Positions 24,931 to 35,570 of a DNA stretch of 44,321 bases are shown here, one piece after another; the stretch's first letter is position 1; each line of letters starts with the position of its first letter. A model generated the notes under the pieces. That model was not told the origin of the DNA, ran no database searches, and saw only the letters and a list, made by a program, of their open reading frames with translations. Position numbers and translations under genes: made by a program. The DNA comes from Chloroflexota bacterium. GTDB lineage: Bacteria; Chloroflexota; Anaerolineae; Anaerolineales; Villigracilaceae. The DNA is taken from contig JACPVC010000026.1 in assembly GCA_016191955.1 (NCBI GenBank), forward strand, positions 1 through 44,321, read 5' to 3'.

Positions 24931-25364
24931 TTCTTATTTATCCTTTCGTTCATTGGTCAATTCTTTGTCGTTCCTGTTGATTTACAAGGAAACGACAGTA
25001 CATGGCACGTGTATAGGCAAAGGCATCACCTCCTTCCAATGTAGGGATGGGGGAATAATTACGAGTTTAGAACGCGGTCTGTGAAGCGAAGCGACTGAAT
25101 CCACCTTGTCGCCAGAGGTGATTATTACATTCCGGTTTATGGAATGGCTTGGATGGTCATGGATGCCATCGAACGCTGGTAAAAGATAATAGGTCTATGC
25201 TACATGCGATAAATGAATCTCGTCTTAACTGGTACTAAAAGCTAAATAAGAAAAGAAAGGCTAGGCGAATAAGAAACGACTTATTCTCAGTACTTCACGA
25301 AAAGGTTTTGCAGCGGCGACCTCAGTTGCTTTTTAGCCGAACGACACTACGTAACATCAGTGAT
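24931..25364. other. Intergenic region with no gene seen
   Basis: About 430 bp between the divergent upstream side of the protease gene and the downstream side of the ATPase gene. Both neighbours are on the - strand. I see an imperfect hairpin (GTCGTTCCT against AGGAAACGAC, about 24968-24997) in the protease leader. I find no convincing ORF, tRNA or known riboswitch. Confidence 0.5.
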
Positions 25365-25396
25365 TAAAAAGAACCCGCCTCTTTTCGAGACGGGTT
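25365..25396 (-). terminator. Terminator of the cation ATPase gene
   Basis: On the - strand the arms AACCCGTCTC and GAGGCGGGTT pair with one G-U wobble and are followed by CTTTTTA. On the + strand the wobble becomes a mismatch, so it favours the - strand gene. Confidence 0.75.
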
Positions 25397-25422
25397 TCTG
25401 GTTACTGTCCACTGATTGCTGC

Positions 25423-28212
25423 TTACTTCCTCAACTTCTTCCCCACTTCCATCGCCGTGAACACGATCACACCTGTTGCCGCCGCAATGGACAGGTCACA
25501 CAGGCTGAGCGGAACGACCTCGAAGAAATTCGCCAATGCAGGAATATAGATGACTGCCATTTGCAGGGCGAAGACCAGTAAAGCCATACCCGCTAGAACC
25601 GGGTTGCTCATCACCCCAAGTTTGAAGAGAGATTCTTTATCAGAGCGGGAAGCCAAGCCTTGGAAGATTTGCATGAACGCGAGCGAGGTGAAGATCATCG
25701 TCTGCCATTCGGGGCGGGTAGTGAAGTAATACCATGAGCCAAGCCCAAGCGCGAGCGCGCCAATCAGCACACCAACCCAGATGGTCTGCGCCGCCGCGCC
25801 GCGCGAGAACACGCCTTCGGTGGGGGAGTATGGCTTGCGCTGCATCGTATCCTTTTCAGGATTCTCCACGCCCATGCCCAAACCAAGCAAACCGTCCGTC
25901 AATAAATTCAACCACAACAACTGCAAAGGCAGCAGCGGCAAAGGCTTGCCGAGGAACGGCGCGATCAACATGACCAATACCTTGCCGATATTGCCCGCCA
26001 CACTGAAGCGCACGAACTTGCGGATGTTGTCGTAGATCGTGCGACCTTCTTTGACTGCCGCAACGATGGTCGCAAAATTATCGTCGAGCAAAACGAGGTC
26101 GGAGGCTTCTTTGGAAACGTCCGTGCCGGTGATGCCCATTGCAACGCCGATATCCGCTTTGCGCAGCGCGGGCGCATCGTTGACGCCGTCGCCGGTCATC
26201 GCCACGACATGACCCTTTTCCTGCAACGCCTGTACGATTCTCAATTTGTGTTCCGGTGCGACACGGGCGAAGACACTGACTTCATCTACGACGTTTTTCA
26301 ATTCGTCAGGTGTCAGGTTTTCGATTTCGGCACCCGTCAATGCTTTTATGCTCAAGGCAGCATACCCATGCTGGGCACTTTCCTCGCCGGGGACGGCGGT
26401 GGGAGCATGAAGAGCGGCGGGAGCGTGGACAATTCCCAATTGACGCGCGATCTCCATCGCCGTCAACGGGTGGTCGCCGGTAATCATGATCGGGCGAATC
26501 CCCGCGGACCTGGCGACTGCCACGGCGTCTCTCACTTCATTGCGCGGCGGGTCGATCATGCCAAACAAGCCCACCAGGGTGATGTTCTGTTCAAGGTCGG
26601 TTTGGATGATCTCAGGGATGGAGTTCATCAAACGGAAGCCGACGCCGAGGACGCGCATGCCCTTCTTGGCAAGGCGTTCATTCGCCGCTTCGATGCGGGT
26701 CTTCCACTCTTCATCGATCTGAATAGACTTTCCATCCGCCCAGACGTGACTGGTGATGTCGAGCAGTCCATCTATGCCGCCTTTGGTGAAGGCGATGTAA
26801 CGCGTGTCGCCGATCTCCAAGCCCGAAAGCACGGTGGGGTCGTACTGTGCCAAATGATGCACGGTCGTCATACGCTTGCGTTCAGAGTCGAAGGGCAGTT
26901 CGGCAGAGCGCGGGAAGGATGAATCGAGCGAAGATTTCCAATACCCCATCTTTGCCGCGGCAACCACCAACGCGCCTTCGGTCGGGTCGCCCATCGTGTG
27001 GAAACGGTCATCGCCTTCATCCACTAGTTTGGCATCGTTGCACAATGCGCCGCCGATCATTGTCAGCGAGAGAGAGGATTGGACGGGCGAACCAAGCCCA
27101 CGGGTGGCATGAAGCGAACCGTCGCGGGCTACTTCGCCTGTCAGGTCGATGGCATGTTCCGCTACATCCAACACAACCACGGTCATGCGGTTTTCAGTCA
27201 GCGTGCCGGTTTTATCGGAACAGATCACCGTGACGGAGCCAAGCGTTTCTACGGCGGGGAGTTTACGAATCAACGCCTGACGCTGCAACATGCGTTGCGC
27301 GCCGAGCGCGAGGGTGATGGTGACAACGGCGGGCAGACCTTCGGGCACGATAGCGACGGCGACACTGACCGCCGTGAGCAGCATGTGACGAAGTTCATCG
27401 CCGCGCAACATGCCGAGGATGAAGATCAAGGCGGCGATGCCGACGCCGATGAGTGCGAGATTTTTGCCAAGCGAGTCGAGCCGGCGTTGAAGCGGGGTTT
27501 GCTCCTGCTTCACCTGTTGGATCATATCTGCGATCTTGCCGAGTTCGGTATTCATGCCCGTGGCAACCACAAGCGCGAGACCGCGCCCCTGCGTGACAAT
27601 GGTTCCCATGTATGCCATGTTGCGGCGGTCACCCAGCGGAAGCGCCTGCCCGGAACCTGATGAGGGATCGTTGGAGAGCGCGGCGGTGTGTTTTCCGATG
27701 GCTTCGGATTCACCCGTCAACGCGGCTTCTTGAATGCGCAAGTTGACCGCTTCGAGCAGGCGCAAATCTGCCGGGATGACGTTACCCGTTTCGAGTTGAA
27801 TGATGTCGCCGGGCACAAGTTCGCGCGCCGAAGTTTCATGCAATTTGCCGTCGCGCAGCACGCGCACATTCGGCACAGCCATTTCTTTGAGCGCGGCAAT
27901 CGCCTTCTCGGCGCGGTATTCCTGAATGAAACCGAGAAACGCATACAACGCCACAATGGCGAGGATGGCGATGGTGTTCTTGGTGTCGCCAAGTAAGCCC
28001 GCCGCAACCGCCGCCGCGATGAGGATGAGCACCATCGTTGCGGTGAGTTGTTCCCATAGAATTTGCAGAGGCGTGCGCCCGCCGCGTTCGATGAGTTCGT
28101 TTGCGCCGTATTTATTTTGATGTTCTTCTGCCTGAGAAGAGGTCAACCCTGCGTCAGAGGACGAATCAAGTTCGTTCAGAGCTGTCTGGGTCTCAATCGT
28201 ATGCCAATTCAT
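25423..28212 (-). CDS. P-type cation-transporting ATPase, Ca2+ (PMCA/SERCA) type
   Basis: 929 residues with ten expected membrane helices. The A-domain motif is LTGES, the phosphorylation site is DKTGTLT with D333, the hinge is [22 protein letters not shown], and M4 contains [16 protein letters not shown] as in Ca2+ pumps. The M6 stretch [13 protein letters not shown] is also typical. In the P domain, between ARQLGIV and ALTGAEIE, about 20 extra residues (near 602-622) are encoded by a palindromic repeat also found between murC and murB. The frame is kept and all catalytic motifs are intact. An AGGAA ribosome site precedes the ATG. It probably exports Ca2+ or a similar cation. Confidence 0.93.
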   Translation of the reverse strand: MNWHTIETQTALNELDSSSDAGLTSSQAEEHQNKYGANELIERGGRTPLQILWEQLTATMVLILIAAAVAAGLLGDTKNTIAILAIVALYAFLGFIQEYRAEKAIAALKEMAVPNVRVLRDGKLHETSARELVPGDIIQLETGNVIPADLRLLEAVNLRIQEAALTGESEAIGKHTAALSNDPSSGSGQALPLGDRRNMAYMGTIVTQGRGLALVVATGMNTELGKIADMIQQVKQEQTPLQRRLDSLGKNLALIGVGIAALIFILGMLRGDELRHMLLTAVSVAVAIVPEGLPAVVTITLALGAQRMLQRQALIRKLPAVETLGSVTVICSDKTGTLTENRMTVVVLDVAEHAIDLTGEVARDGSLHATRGLGSPVQSSLSLTMIGGALCNDAKLVDEGDDRFHTMGDPTEGALVVAAAKMGYWKSSLDSSFPRSAELPFDSERKRMTTVHHLAQYDPTVLSGLEIGDTRYIAFTKGGIDGLLDITSHVWADGKSIQIDEEWKTRIEAANERLAKKGMRVLGVGFRLMNSIPEIIQTDLEQNITLVGLFGMIDPPRNEVRDAVAVARSAGIRPIMITGDHPLTAMEIARQLGIVHAPAALHAPTAVPGEESAQHGYAALSIKALTGAEIENLTPDELKNVVDEVSVFARVAPEHKLRIVQALQEKGHVVAMTGDGVNDAPALRKADIGVAMGITGTDVSKEASDLVLLDDNFATIVAAVKEGRTIYDNIRKFVRFSVAGNIGKVLVMLIAPFLGKPLPLLPLQLLWLNLLTDGLLGLGMGVENPEKDTMQRKPYSPTEGVFSRGAAAQTIWVGVLIGALALGLGSWYYFTTRPEWQTMIFTSLAFMQIFQGLASRSDKESLFKLGVMSNPVLAGMALLVFALQMAVIYIPALANFFEVVPLSLCDLSIAAATGVIVFTAMEVGKKLRK
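26348..26408. repeat. 61-bp palindromic repeat inserted in frame in the ATPase gene
   Basis: Ends ATGCTC and GAGCAT, with the core CCCATGCTGGGCACTTTCCT matching the murC-murB element at 7241-7304 (which has an A for G in one place and three extra bases further on). On the coding strand it supplies residues containing [19 protein letters not shown], absent from normal Ca2+ ATPases. Confidence 0.8.
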
Positions 28213-28630
28213 TATGTTCCTATTTTTTAAATGAACTTCTTGATCTTTATGAGATAATGCCTGAGAAGAGTTTACCCTAAAAAGTAGAGCGCATTGTACA
28301 GGGAATATATTAGACAGATGTTATAGCTACCTTTCCTGGGCGCTGTCAGGATAAACTCTATCTCCAATGCTGCCACCTGTTTTGCCTCTTAGGGTCTGTA
28401 AATAATTAACTTCCCGTGTCATGTCGTTGCGAGCCGCCGCTCTTGTTCTTGGCGGCGAAGCAATCTCCGTATTCACGAGGGGATTGCTTCGGGCGAAGAG
28501 CAAGAGCGCCCTCGCAAAGACATGGTTCAACAGTGAGTGAGGGAAATTATATTTTTACGAGCCCTTAGACCCTCCACTTTTATTTGTAAAGTTCTTTCGA
28601 CGAGAAAAGATTTAGAGTTGAGGTACCAAA
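28213..28630. other. Intergenic region holding a large palindromic repeat
   Basis: A 418-bp gap between the divergent ATPase and small membrane protein genes. Apart from the element at 28420-28524 and the ATPase leader, I see no gene. A short - strand frame across the palindrome is explained by the repeat. Confidence 0.5.
28420..28524. repeat. 105-bp MITE-like palindrome
   Basis: Outer arms CATGTCGTTGCGAG and CTCGCAAAGACATG pair with one mismatch. Inner arms GCTCTTG/CAAGAGC and GAAGCAATC/GATTGCTTC also pair. No ORF inside is credible. The nested structure suggests a non-autonomous mobile element or a REP-like sequence. Confidence 0.75.
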
Positions 28631-29029
28631 ATGTTCAAACATTTTTCCACTGCCTACCCGCGTCTTGCACCCTTTCTGACGGGCTTCTTTGGCTGGTTCT
28701 TGTTCAATACGGTTGTTTGGATTCCGATTTTCATTCTTCTGGAGACTGCCTTTGCCCCGACCCCAAGTTCCGAAGGATTCAATCAACTGGCCATCATCCC
28801 TTATTGTTTCATTCCCGGACTTTTGAACATCGGCATCGTTATCCTTCTGCTTATCAAATGGCGTTGGGCGGCGTTGGGTTGGATTCTTGCTGGTTTGTTC
28901 AACCTGGGAATGCACAGTGTTCTTAGTCACATCTTACTTAATGAAGCGGCTGCACAACTCTTTTTGCTTGTATCGGCATTCTTTGGTTTCCCGTTTTATT
29001 TTCTGTTGATTTTGATATTGTTGGTATGA
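28631..29029 (+). CDS. Small four-helix membrane protein of unknown function
   Basis: 132 residues, nearly all hydrophobic, with four likely membrane segments (about 12-40, 52-75, 80-100 and 108-132). I do not recognise the family. The ATG at 28631 follows GAGTTGAGGTACC, a moderate ribosome site. Aromatic residues are frequent at the helix ends. It stands alone between two - strand genes. Confidence 0.65.
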   Translation: MFKHFSTAYPRLAPFLTGFFGWFLFNTVVWIPIFILLETAFAPTPSSEGFNQLAIIPYCFIPGLLNIGIVILLLIKWRWAALGWILAGLFNLGMHSVLSHILLNEAAAQLFLLVSAFFGFPFYFLLILILLV

Positions 29030-29047
29030 ACAGAAACTTTCACCAAA

Positions 29048-29078
29048 TAAAAAATCGCCCATCTCACCGATGAGCGAT
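29048..29078 (-). terminator. Terminator between convergent genes
   Basis: Arms ATCGCCCATC and GATGAGCGAT pair fully on the - strand with one G-U wobble and are followed there by six T, so it mainly serves the - strand oxoamine synthase gene. It may also end the small + strand membrane gene. Confidence 0.75.
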
Positions 29079-29116
29079 CTATTCTCTAATCTCTATTCTC
29101 TATTCTCTGCTCTCTC
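29079..29116. repeat. Heptamer tract TCTATTC / TCTAATC
   Basis: Tandem seven-base units (CTATTCT, CTAATCT, CTATTCT, CTATTCT, CTGCTCT) between the terminator and the 3' end of the oxoamine synthase gene. The same style occurs before ddl and inside murD. Confidence 0.6.
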
Positions 29117-30328
29117 TTACTTCACCATCCCTATCGCCTTGCCTGCCTGATAGATCACTTCCATTGCCTGTTCGATGTCGGAAGGCTCATGCGCGGCAGT
29201 GACGGTCGCTCGCAGGCGAGACATGCCTTCCTGCACCGCGGGGGAGACGACGGGCAACACGAACACATCCTCTTCCTGACAGCGCTTCGTCAGCTCGAAT
29301 GCCTTTTCGTCCGTGCCGCAAAGAACAGGGACAATGGCGGTCTCGGTCAGCAGGGTATCGAAGCCCATGCCTTTCAACCCGCCAATGAACTGTTGGGTGT
29401 TGGCATTCAAGCGGTCGATGCGTTCGGGTTCGTCGAGGATAACCTTGAAGGCTTCGTTTGCGGCGGCGGCTTGAGCCGGGGGCAGCGCCGCAGAGAAAAT
29501 GTACGCGCGGCTGCCGTGGCGCAGGTAGTCGATCAATTCTTTTTTGCCCGCAATGTATCCGCCCACCGAAGGGATGGTCTTGCTGAGCGTGCCCATCTTG
29601 ATGTCGATCACATCGCCCAACCCAAAGTGTTCTTCGATGCCCGTGCCTTGTTTGCCGAGCACGCCCACCGAATGCGCTTCGTCGATCATGAGCCAGGCGT
29701 TGTATTTTTTGGTGAGTTCCACGATCTTGGGCAGGTCGATGATGTCGCCATCCATGCTGAAGACCGAATCTGCGATGACGAGTTTGGAGACGTCCGCAGG
29801 CGCGTTCTTGAGCAGACCTTCGAGATGCTCCATGTCGTTATGGCGGAAGCGGCGGAACTCCGCGCCAGACATCACACAACCGTCCACAATGGAGGCGTGG
29901 TTGATCTTATCCGAGAAGACGTAATCGCCGCGTCCCATCAAAGAGGAGATGACGGTCAGGTTGGTCACATAACCGGATGTGTAGGTAATGGCGGTTTCGG
30001 TGTGCTTGAAATTCGCAATTGTCTCTTCGAGTTCGTTGTGAATGGTCAGCGTCCCTGCCAGGGTGCGGACGCCGTTTGTGCCCGTGCCGTATTGGTCCAC
30101 GGCGCGTTTGGCGGCTTCGTTAATTCTTGGGTGACCGACCAAGCCCAGGTACGAGTATGAGGCGTACATGCCCATCACGCGTCCGTTCACGCGCACTTTT
30201 GCGTTGGGCAGCATTTCCGTCACTGCCTGGTTGTAAAAGTAATAGTCGTGTTCCTTCATCATATCCACGCGCTGCTTGAGCGCGGCAATACGCCGGGTGC
30301 TGTTGTTGTCTACGCTGTGAAAATCCAT
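29117..30328 (-). CDS. Alpha-oxoamine synthase family PLP enzyme (KBL/AONS-like)
   Basis: 403 residues. This family condenses an amino acid with an acyl-CoA, as in 8-amino-7-oxononanoate synthase, glycine C-acetyltransferase or serine palmitoyltransferase. Visible motifs are YLGLVGHPRINEAAKRAVDQYGTG, GTNGVRTLAGT, the cofactor-stacking HASIVDG, DSVFSMDGD, MIDEAHSVGVLG, and the PLP lysine K250 in GTLSKTIPSVGGYIAG. The SVGG form after the lysine resembles the palmitoyltransferase or general KBL branch more than BioF, so I leave the substrate open. A GGAGGA ribosome site precedes the ATG. No biotin or threonine genes are adjacent. Confidence 0.88.
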   Translation of the reverse strand: MDFHSVDNNSTRRIAALKQRVDMMKEHDYYFYNQAVTEMLPNAKVRVNGRVMGMYASYSYLGLVGHPRINEAAKRAVDQYGTGTNGVRTLAGTLTIHNELEETIANFKHTETAITYTSGYVTNLTVISSLMGRGDYVFSDKINHASIVDGCVMSGAEFRRFRHNDMEHLEGLLKNAPADVSKLVIADSVFSMDGDIIDLPKIVELTKKYNAWLMIDEAHSVGVLGKQGTGIEEHFGLGDVIDIKMGTLSKTIPSVGGYIAGKKELIDYLRHGSRAYIFSAALPPAQAAAANEAFKVILDEPERIDRLNANTQQFIGGLKGMGFDTLLTETAIVPVLCGTDEKAFELTKRCQEEDVFVLPVVSPAVQEGMSRLRATVTAAHEPSDIEQAMEVIYQAGKAIGMVK

Positions 30329-30459
30329 TGAGTTCCTCCGAAAGGGAATGGCGCAAGTTTAGCCGAGGGAATGGTTTCTGTCTAGCTGATTTGCGAAGAT
30401 AAAGAGTAGCCACGCTTCAAGCGTGACCTATTTTTGTCTGTCAAACAGATTCTCATACA

Positions 30460-30583
30460 GTTAGGACTTACGCAAACCCCAAAAACAAGCCGCGAATTAT
30501 GCGAATTGTCACGAATTTTTTGAACAATTCGCGTGAATTAGCGAAATTCGCGGCAAAAGATTTTGAACTGCGTAAGTCCTAAC
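30460..30583. mobile_element. 124-bp MITE-like palindromic element
   Basis: Perfect 15-bp terminal inverted repeats GTTAGGACTTACGCA and complement. The interior is also largely palindromic (GCCGCGAATT near the left, AATTCGCGGC near the right). CAG occurs just outside the TTAGG/CCTAA ends on both sides as a possible 3-bp duplication. No coding capacity. Confidence 0.75.
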
Positions 30584-30590
30584 AGTTTTT

Positions 30591-30650
30591 AACGCAAAGC
30601 CGCAAAGACGCTAGGAGATGTTTTTCTTTGCGCCTCCGCGTCTTTGCGTT
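30591..30650. repeat. Inverted repeat AACGCAAAG...CTTTGCGTT
   Basis: The arms GCAAAGACGC (30602-30611) and GCGTCTTTGC (30638-30647) are perfect complements, with outer AACGCAAAG pairing too. It lies 45 bp downstream of the ligA stop and could act as a transcript end, but lacks a clear T-run. Confidence 0.6.
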
Positions 30651-30694
30651 GAATCTTTGTGAAAATTCTACAGGTATACGATTTGGGTAGGGTG

Positions 30695-32923
<2,229 letters not shown>

Positions 32924-32934
32924 GGCATTATATA

Positions 32935-32969
32935 GAAAAATAAAACCCGCCTGTTTATGGCAGGCGGGT
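32935..32969 (-). terminator. Terminator after the small partner gene
   Basis: Arms ACCCGCCTG and CAGGCGGGT with a 7-base loop. On the - strand it is followed by TTTTATTTTT, giving a strong terminator for the two-gene - strand unit. Confidence 0.85.
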
Positions 32970-32975
32970 GAGGGG

Positions 32976-33311
32976 TCAGTCGATTTTTTTCCAGATATCC
33001 GAAGGCGGGCGCGAGAGCGGGCGGGTGAGAGCGGAGAGGCGCGCTTGATAATAAGGCTCCGCTTCGGTGGCGAAACGAGAGAGGTCGAACAAGTGACGCT
33101 TTATCAGCAGGTCTGCGATGCGCTTCACTTCGTCTCTGGTGAATTCGGGAAGCTTTTCATGGAATTCAGTCAGGCTAAAACGTCCCAGCCGGATGACGAA
33201 ATTCACAGCGGAGCGCATAGGTTCGGAGAATAACACGACATCCGACGGACGGACATCTTCTTGTCGTTCCTCCAATTCCTTGATCGCAGTTTCAAAGAGC
33301 GGGTTGCTCAT
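32976..33311 (-). CDS. Small putative winged-helix partner of the MinD-like ATPase (copy A)
   Basis: 111 residues, unknown family. Alpha-helical, with a central stretch EPMRSAVNFVIRLGRFSLTEFHEKL, then FTRDEVKRIADLLIKRHLF, whose spacing suggests a winged helix, and a C terminus ending SDIWKKID. The same order of elements is seen in the protein at 42299-42679, which also follows a MinD-like ATPase: LF near the start, the basic central helix, the acidic helix pair, and xxIWxxLD at the end. I infer they are distant homologues. It starts 26 bp after the ATPase gene with AAAGGGA as ribosome site. Confidence 0.7.
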   Translation of the reverse strand: MSNPLFETAIKELEERQEDVRPSDVVLFSEPMRSAVNFVIRLGRFSLTEFHEKLPEFTRDEVKRIADLLIKRHLFDLSRFATEAEPYYQARLSALTRPLSRPPSDIWKKID

Positions 33312-33337
33312 GACGACATCCCTTTGGCAGGTTTCGC

Positions 33338-34093
33338 CTAGGCTTTGAGTTGATCCACCAGGCTGCGCAAACCTTTGGTCACCACATTCTCGGGATAGTG
33401 AACCGTGAAGAGACCGGAACTTGCGAGCATCATCATTTCATCGGAGTGGGGGAGAATGGCTCCTACTTTGGCTTCATAGGTCTGCTCCACGCGGGCGCGG
33501 ACTTCTTCAAAATCCAGGTTGTTGGGAGCTTTGTTGACGAGGATGAAAAGCTTCGGCACATCCAATTTCTTTGCAACATCCACGGTCACTGCCGTGCCCT
33601 GATAATCCTGCTGGTCGGGGCGCATGATGATGACCAAAGCGTTAGATATCGCAATGGAAAGCAGGGTCTCTTCATTAAGACCAGGGTGGGTGTCGATCAA
33701 AAGGTAGTCCAGCTTCAGCCTTTCGATCACGTCGCGGAAACCGTCGTTCAGCAAGCCCACATCGTAACCTTCGCGCAGAATGCGGGCGATCTCGCCGGCT
33801 TTAATGCTGGAGGGGATCAGGAATATCTGACCCTTAACTTCTGCTCCGATATGCCCGGTCACATCCTGGGCGGCTTGTTCAATGGTGCACTTACCCCACA
33901 GGTAGTCGTTGAGAGAGTGTTCTATATCCGCTTCATCTAAATTGAAGAGAACATGAATACCGGGGGAGGCAATGTCAGTATCTACTACACCCACACGCGC
34001 TCCATCCATTGCAAGAAGCGCCGCAATATTGGCAGTGGTGTTCGATTTACCTGTCCCGCCGCGGAACGAATGAACTGAAATGATTTTGGACAT
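33338..34093 (-). CDS. MinD/ParA-like ATPase (copy A)
   Basis: 251 residues. The deviant Walker A loop reads HSFRGGTGKSNTTANIA. The signature lysine of the usual KGGxGKT/S is arginine here (R12 by alignment with copy B), while the catalytic-site lysine (GKS) is kept. Walker A' is VVDTDIASPGIH, and the Walker B-like segment is DYLLIDTHPGLNEETLL. LILVNK near the C terminus is the base-binding strand region. It is clearly paralogous to 41280-42062 along its whole length. It lacks an obvious membrane-targeting tail, and no minC or minE is nearby, so a role other than septum placement is likely. CGGAG precedes the ATG. Confidence 0.9.
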   Translation of the reverse strand: MSKIISVHSFRGGTGKSNTTANIAALLAMDGARVGVVDTDIASPGIHVLFNLDEADIEHSLNDYLWGKCTIEQAAQDVTGHIGAEVKGQIFLIPSSIKAGEIARILREGYDVGLLNDGFRDVIERLKLDYLLIDTHPGLNEETLLSIAISNALVIIMRPDQQDYQGTAVTVDVAKKLDVPKLFILVNKAPNNLDFEEVRARVEQTYEAKVGAILPHSDEMMMLASSGLFTVHYPENVVTKGLRSLVDQLKA

Positions 34094-34147
34094 GCGCCAT
34101 CTCCGATTCTATGATAGTCTTGCCAAATCCTAGGCTTTTGTAGGGCA

Positions 34148-34175
34148 ATTATAGCCTAACTATATTGAAAATCAA
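34148..34175 (-). promoter_or_regulatory. Candidate sigma-A promoter of the - strand ATPase unit
   Basis: On the - strand TTGATT and a perfect TATAAT are separated by 16 bases. The start would fall near 34141, about 48 bases before the ATG. Confidence 0.5.
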
Positions 34176-34288
34176 ATCCCTACTTTTCCCGTCCTAATTA
34201 TGTTATAGTAAATTTCTAAGCAGTCGGTCGAAATAAATTTTTACAAAATAAATTTTACAAATTATCGCTTATGGTGGCGTCCCCACCA

Positions 34289-34307
34289 CCGAGGACGGCG
34301 GCTTGAG
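34289..34307. repeat. Fragment shared with the ligA-side MITE
   Basis: CCGAGGACGGCGGCTTGAG is nearly identical to the segment in the element at 32737-32923 (one base differs). It is preceded by the small inverted repeat GGTGG-CCACC. Confidence 0.6.
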
Positions 34308-34460
34308 CTGGGAATCGTTTTCTGAGAACTTATGATCGACTACTTGGTACTCACTGAAAAAATAATTCATAATAGCGGTATCAACCGCTGCACGAACGAT
34401 TGAAACCGTCATGGCGGCATTTTCCAAAAAACAGACTCAAACGACCCATTTTCGCGATTT

Positions 34461-35027
34461 ATGACAACAAACTATATGCAAAACACCTTGATACCCCTAC
34501 AGGACACCAGCGACGAAATTCTCATCCAGAAATATATGGATGGGAGCAAGGAAGCGTTCGATGTGCTCTACCACCGTCACCTTCCCAAAGTTTACAAGAG
34601 GGTAAGGTACGTGGTCCCCGAAAACGATGTGGAGGATGTAACGCAGGAGATTTTCATCGCCGCGCTCAAGTCCCTGTCCTCGTTTCGTGGGGATGCCAAG
34701 TTCGGCACCTGGCTGCGCACGTTAACCAATCATAAAGTGGCTGAGTTCTATCGAAGGCGTACCCGCAAACAGGAACCACGGCTTGCTCCGCTTTCCGATG
34801 CGGTCGCCCAGGTTACAGGCAGTACCTCTCAATCGCTGGAGGAACGCATCTTCCTTCAACGGGCACTGCAGAACCTGCCCGAAAACTACCGGGAGATCAT
34901 CCTGCTCCGTTTTGCAGAAGATATGCAGTTCAATGAGATCGCCGAATTGACCAACCAAAACCTTGAGGCAACCAAATCGCTATTCCGCCGAGCCGTTACT
35001 GCGCTTCGCAATCATTTGGAAAAATAA
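34461..35027 (+). CDS. ECF-type RNA polymerase sigma factor
   Basis: 188 residues with region 2 (DEILIQKYMDGSKEAFDVLYHRHLPKVY...VEDVTQEIFIAALKSLSSFRGDAKFGTWLRTLTNHKVAEFYRRR) and region 4 (LQRALQNLPENYREIILLRFAEDMQFNEIAELTNQNLEATKSLFRRAVTALR). The pattern is the standard sigma-70 family ECF type. No ribosome site is evident before either ATG 34461 or ATG 34476. The next gene, 3 bp downstream, encodes a membrane protein with a cytoplasmic head, the usual place of an anti-sigma factor. Downstream lipoproteins are candidate members of its regulon. Confidence 0.93.
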   Translation: MTTNYMQNTLIPLQDTSDEILIQKYMDGSKEAFDVLYHRHLPKVYKRVRYVVPENDVEDVTQEIFIAALKSLSSFRGDAKFGTWLRTLTNHKVAEFYRRRTRKQEPRLAPLSDAVAQVTGSTSQSLEERIFLQRALQNLPENYREIILLRFAEDMQFNEIAELTNQNLEATKSLFRRAVTALRNHLEK

Positions 35028-35029
35028 TC

Positions 35030-35497
35030 ATGTATCAAAAAGATGAAACTACCGAAAAAGATAACGAACTCGCGGATTTTGCCGACCGCATGATTAAAGG
35101 AAGGATCGCCCCCCCCGCCTCTGCCTCAGACGAGGAGCTGTTCGGCCTCGAAAAAACGCTTCTCCGTTTGAACGATACCTTCCCTCCAGTGACATTGGAT
35201 GATGCCAAATCCAAGCAGATGCTGGTGCGGCTCAAAGCTCGAATGCGGCGGGAGGAGGAAGAGCAGGCAGCCAAACCGTCCTTTTGGAAGCGGCTCTTTG
35301 ACCTTCAGTCCAACCCGCAGGTCGGTTTGCTCATTGCAGCGGCGGCGGTTGTGCTACTGGTCATTATCAACCTGCCCTCTGTGGACCCTTCCGGCAACTC
35401 GGTTACCGGAACAGCATTCCCCGGAACCAACCTCTTTACTGCCCTGGGGCTGATCGGCGTGCTGCTTATTTTCTATTGGATATCTCGCCGTAAATAG
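35030..35497 (+). CDS. Putative membrane-bound anti-sigma factor
   Basis: 155 residues. The N-terminal half (about 1-95) is charged and likely cytoplasmic, ending in a coiled-coil-like basic and acidic stretch (VRLKARMRREEEEQ). Two membrane helices follow at about 98-115 and 133-151, joined by a short outside loop (PSVDPSGNSVTGTAFPGTN). It has no HxxxCxxC zinc motif, so it is not a classical ZAS protein. The anti-sigma role is inferred from its place 3 bp after the sigma gene and from its topology. A PrsW-family protease, known elsewhere to cut anti-sigma factors, is encoded at 39421-40530. Confidence 0.65.
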   Translation: MYQKDETTEKDNELADFADRMIKGRIAPPASASDEELFGLEKTLLRLNDTFPPVTLDDAKSKQMLVRLKARMRREEEEQAAKPSFWKRLFDLQSNPQVGLLIAAAAVVLLVIINLPSVDPSGNSVTGTAFPGTNLFTALGLIGVLLIFYWISRRK

Positions 35498-35570
35498 AAC
35501 GATTGGCGGTGTGAATCAAGAACGTGTACGTTGTTTATTGTCAAAGGATCAATTTAAAAAGGAGAGAGAA

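Larger units (their letters stand above)
30329..30694. other. Intergenic region filled by three palindromes
   Basis: This 366-bp gap has no ORF of interest. It holds a short perfect palindrome CACGCTTCAAGCGTG (30411-30425), a 124-bp MITE-like element (30460-30583) and a further inverted repeat (30591-30650). The ends of both flanking genes, oxoamine synthase (5' side) and ligA (3' side), are on the - strand. Confidence 0.6.
34094..34460. other. Divergent intergenic region, sigma gene and ATPase
   Basis: 367 bp between the - strand ATPase and the + strand ECF sigma gene. It holds a promoter for the ATPase (34148-34175), an AT-rich middle, and a fragment GGTGGCGTCCCCACCACC plus CCGAGGACGGCGGCTTGAGC related to the ligA-side MITE. 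I see no good ribosome site before the sigma gene. No other gene is found. Confidence 0.5.

Noticed and set aside
28327-28530. Small - strand frame of 67 codons
   Set aside because: It runs through a nested palindrome and has no ribosome site.
29189-30160. Long + strand frame (323 codons) opposite the oxoamine synthase gene
   Set aside because: The - strand gene has all PLP enzyme motifs. The + frame is histidine- and arginine-rich shadow sequence.
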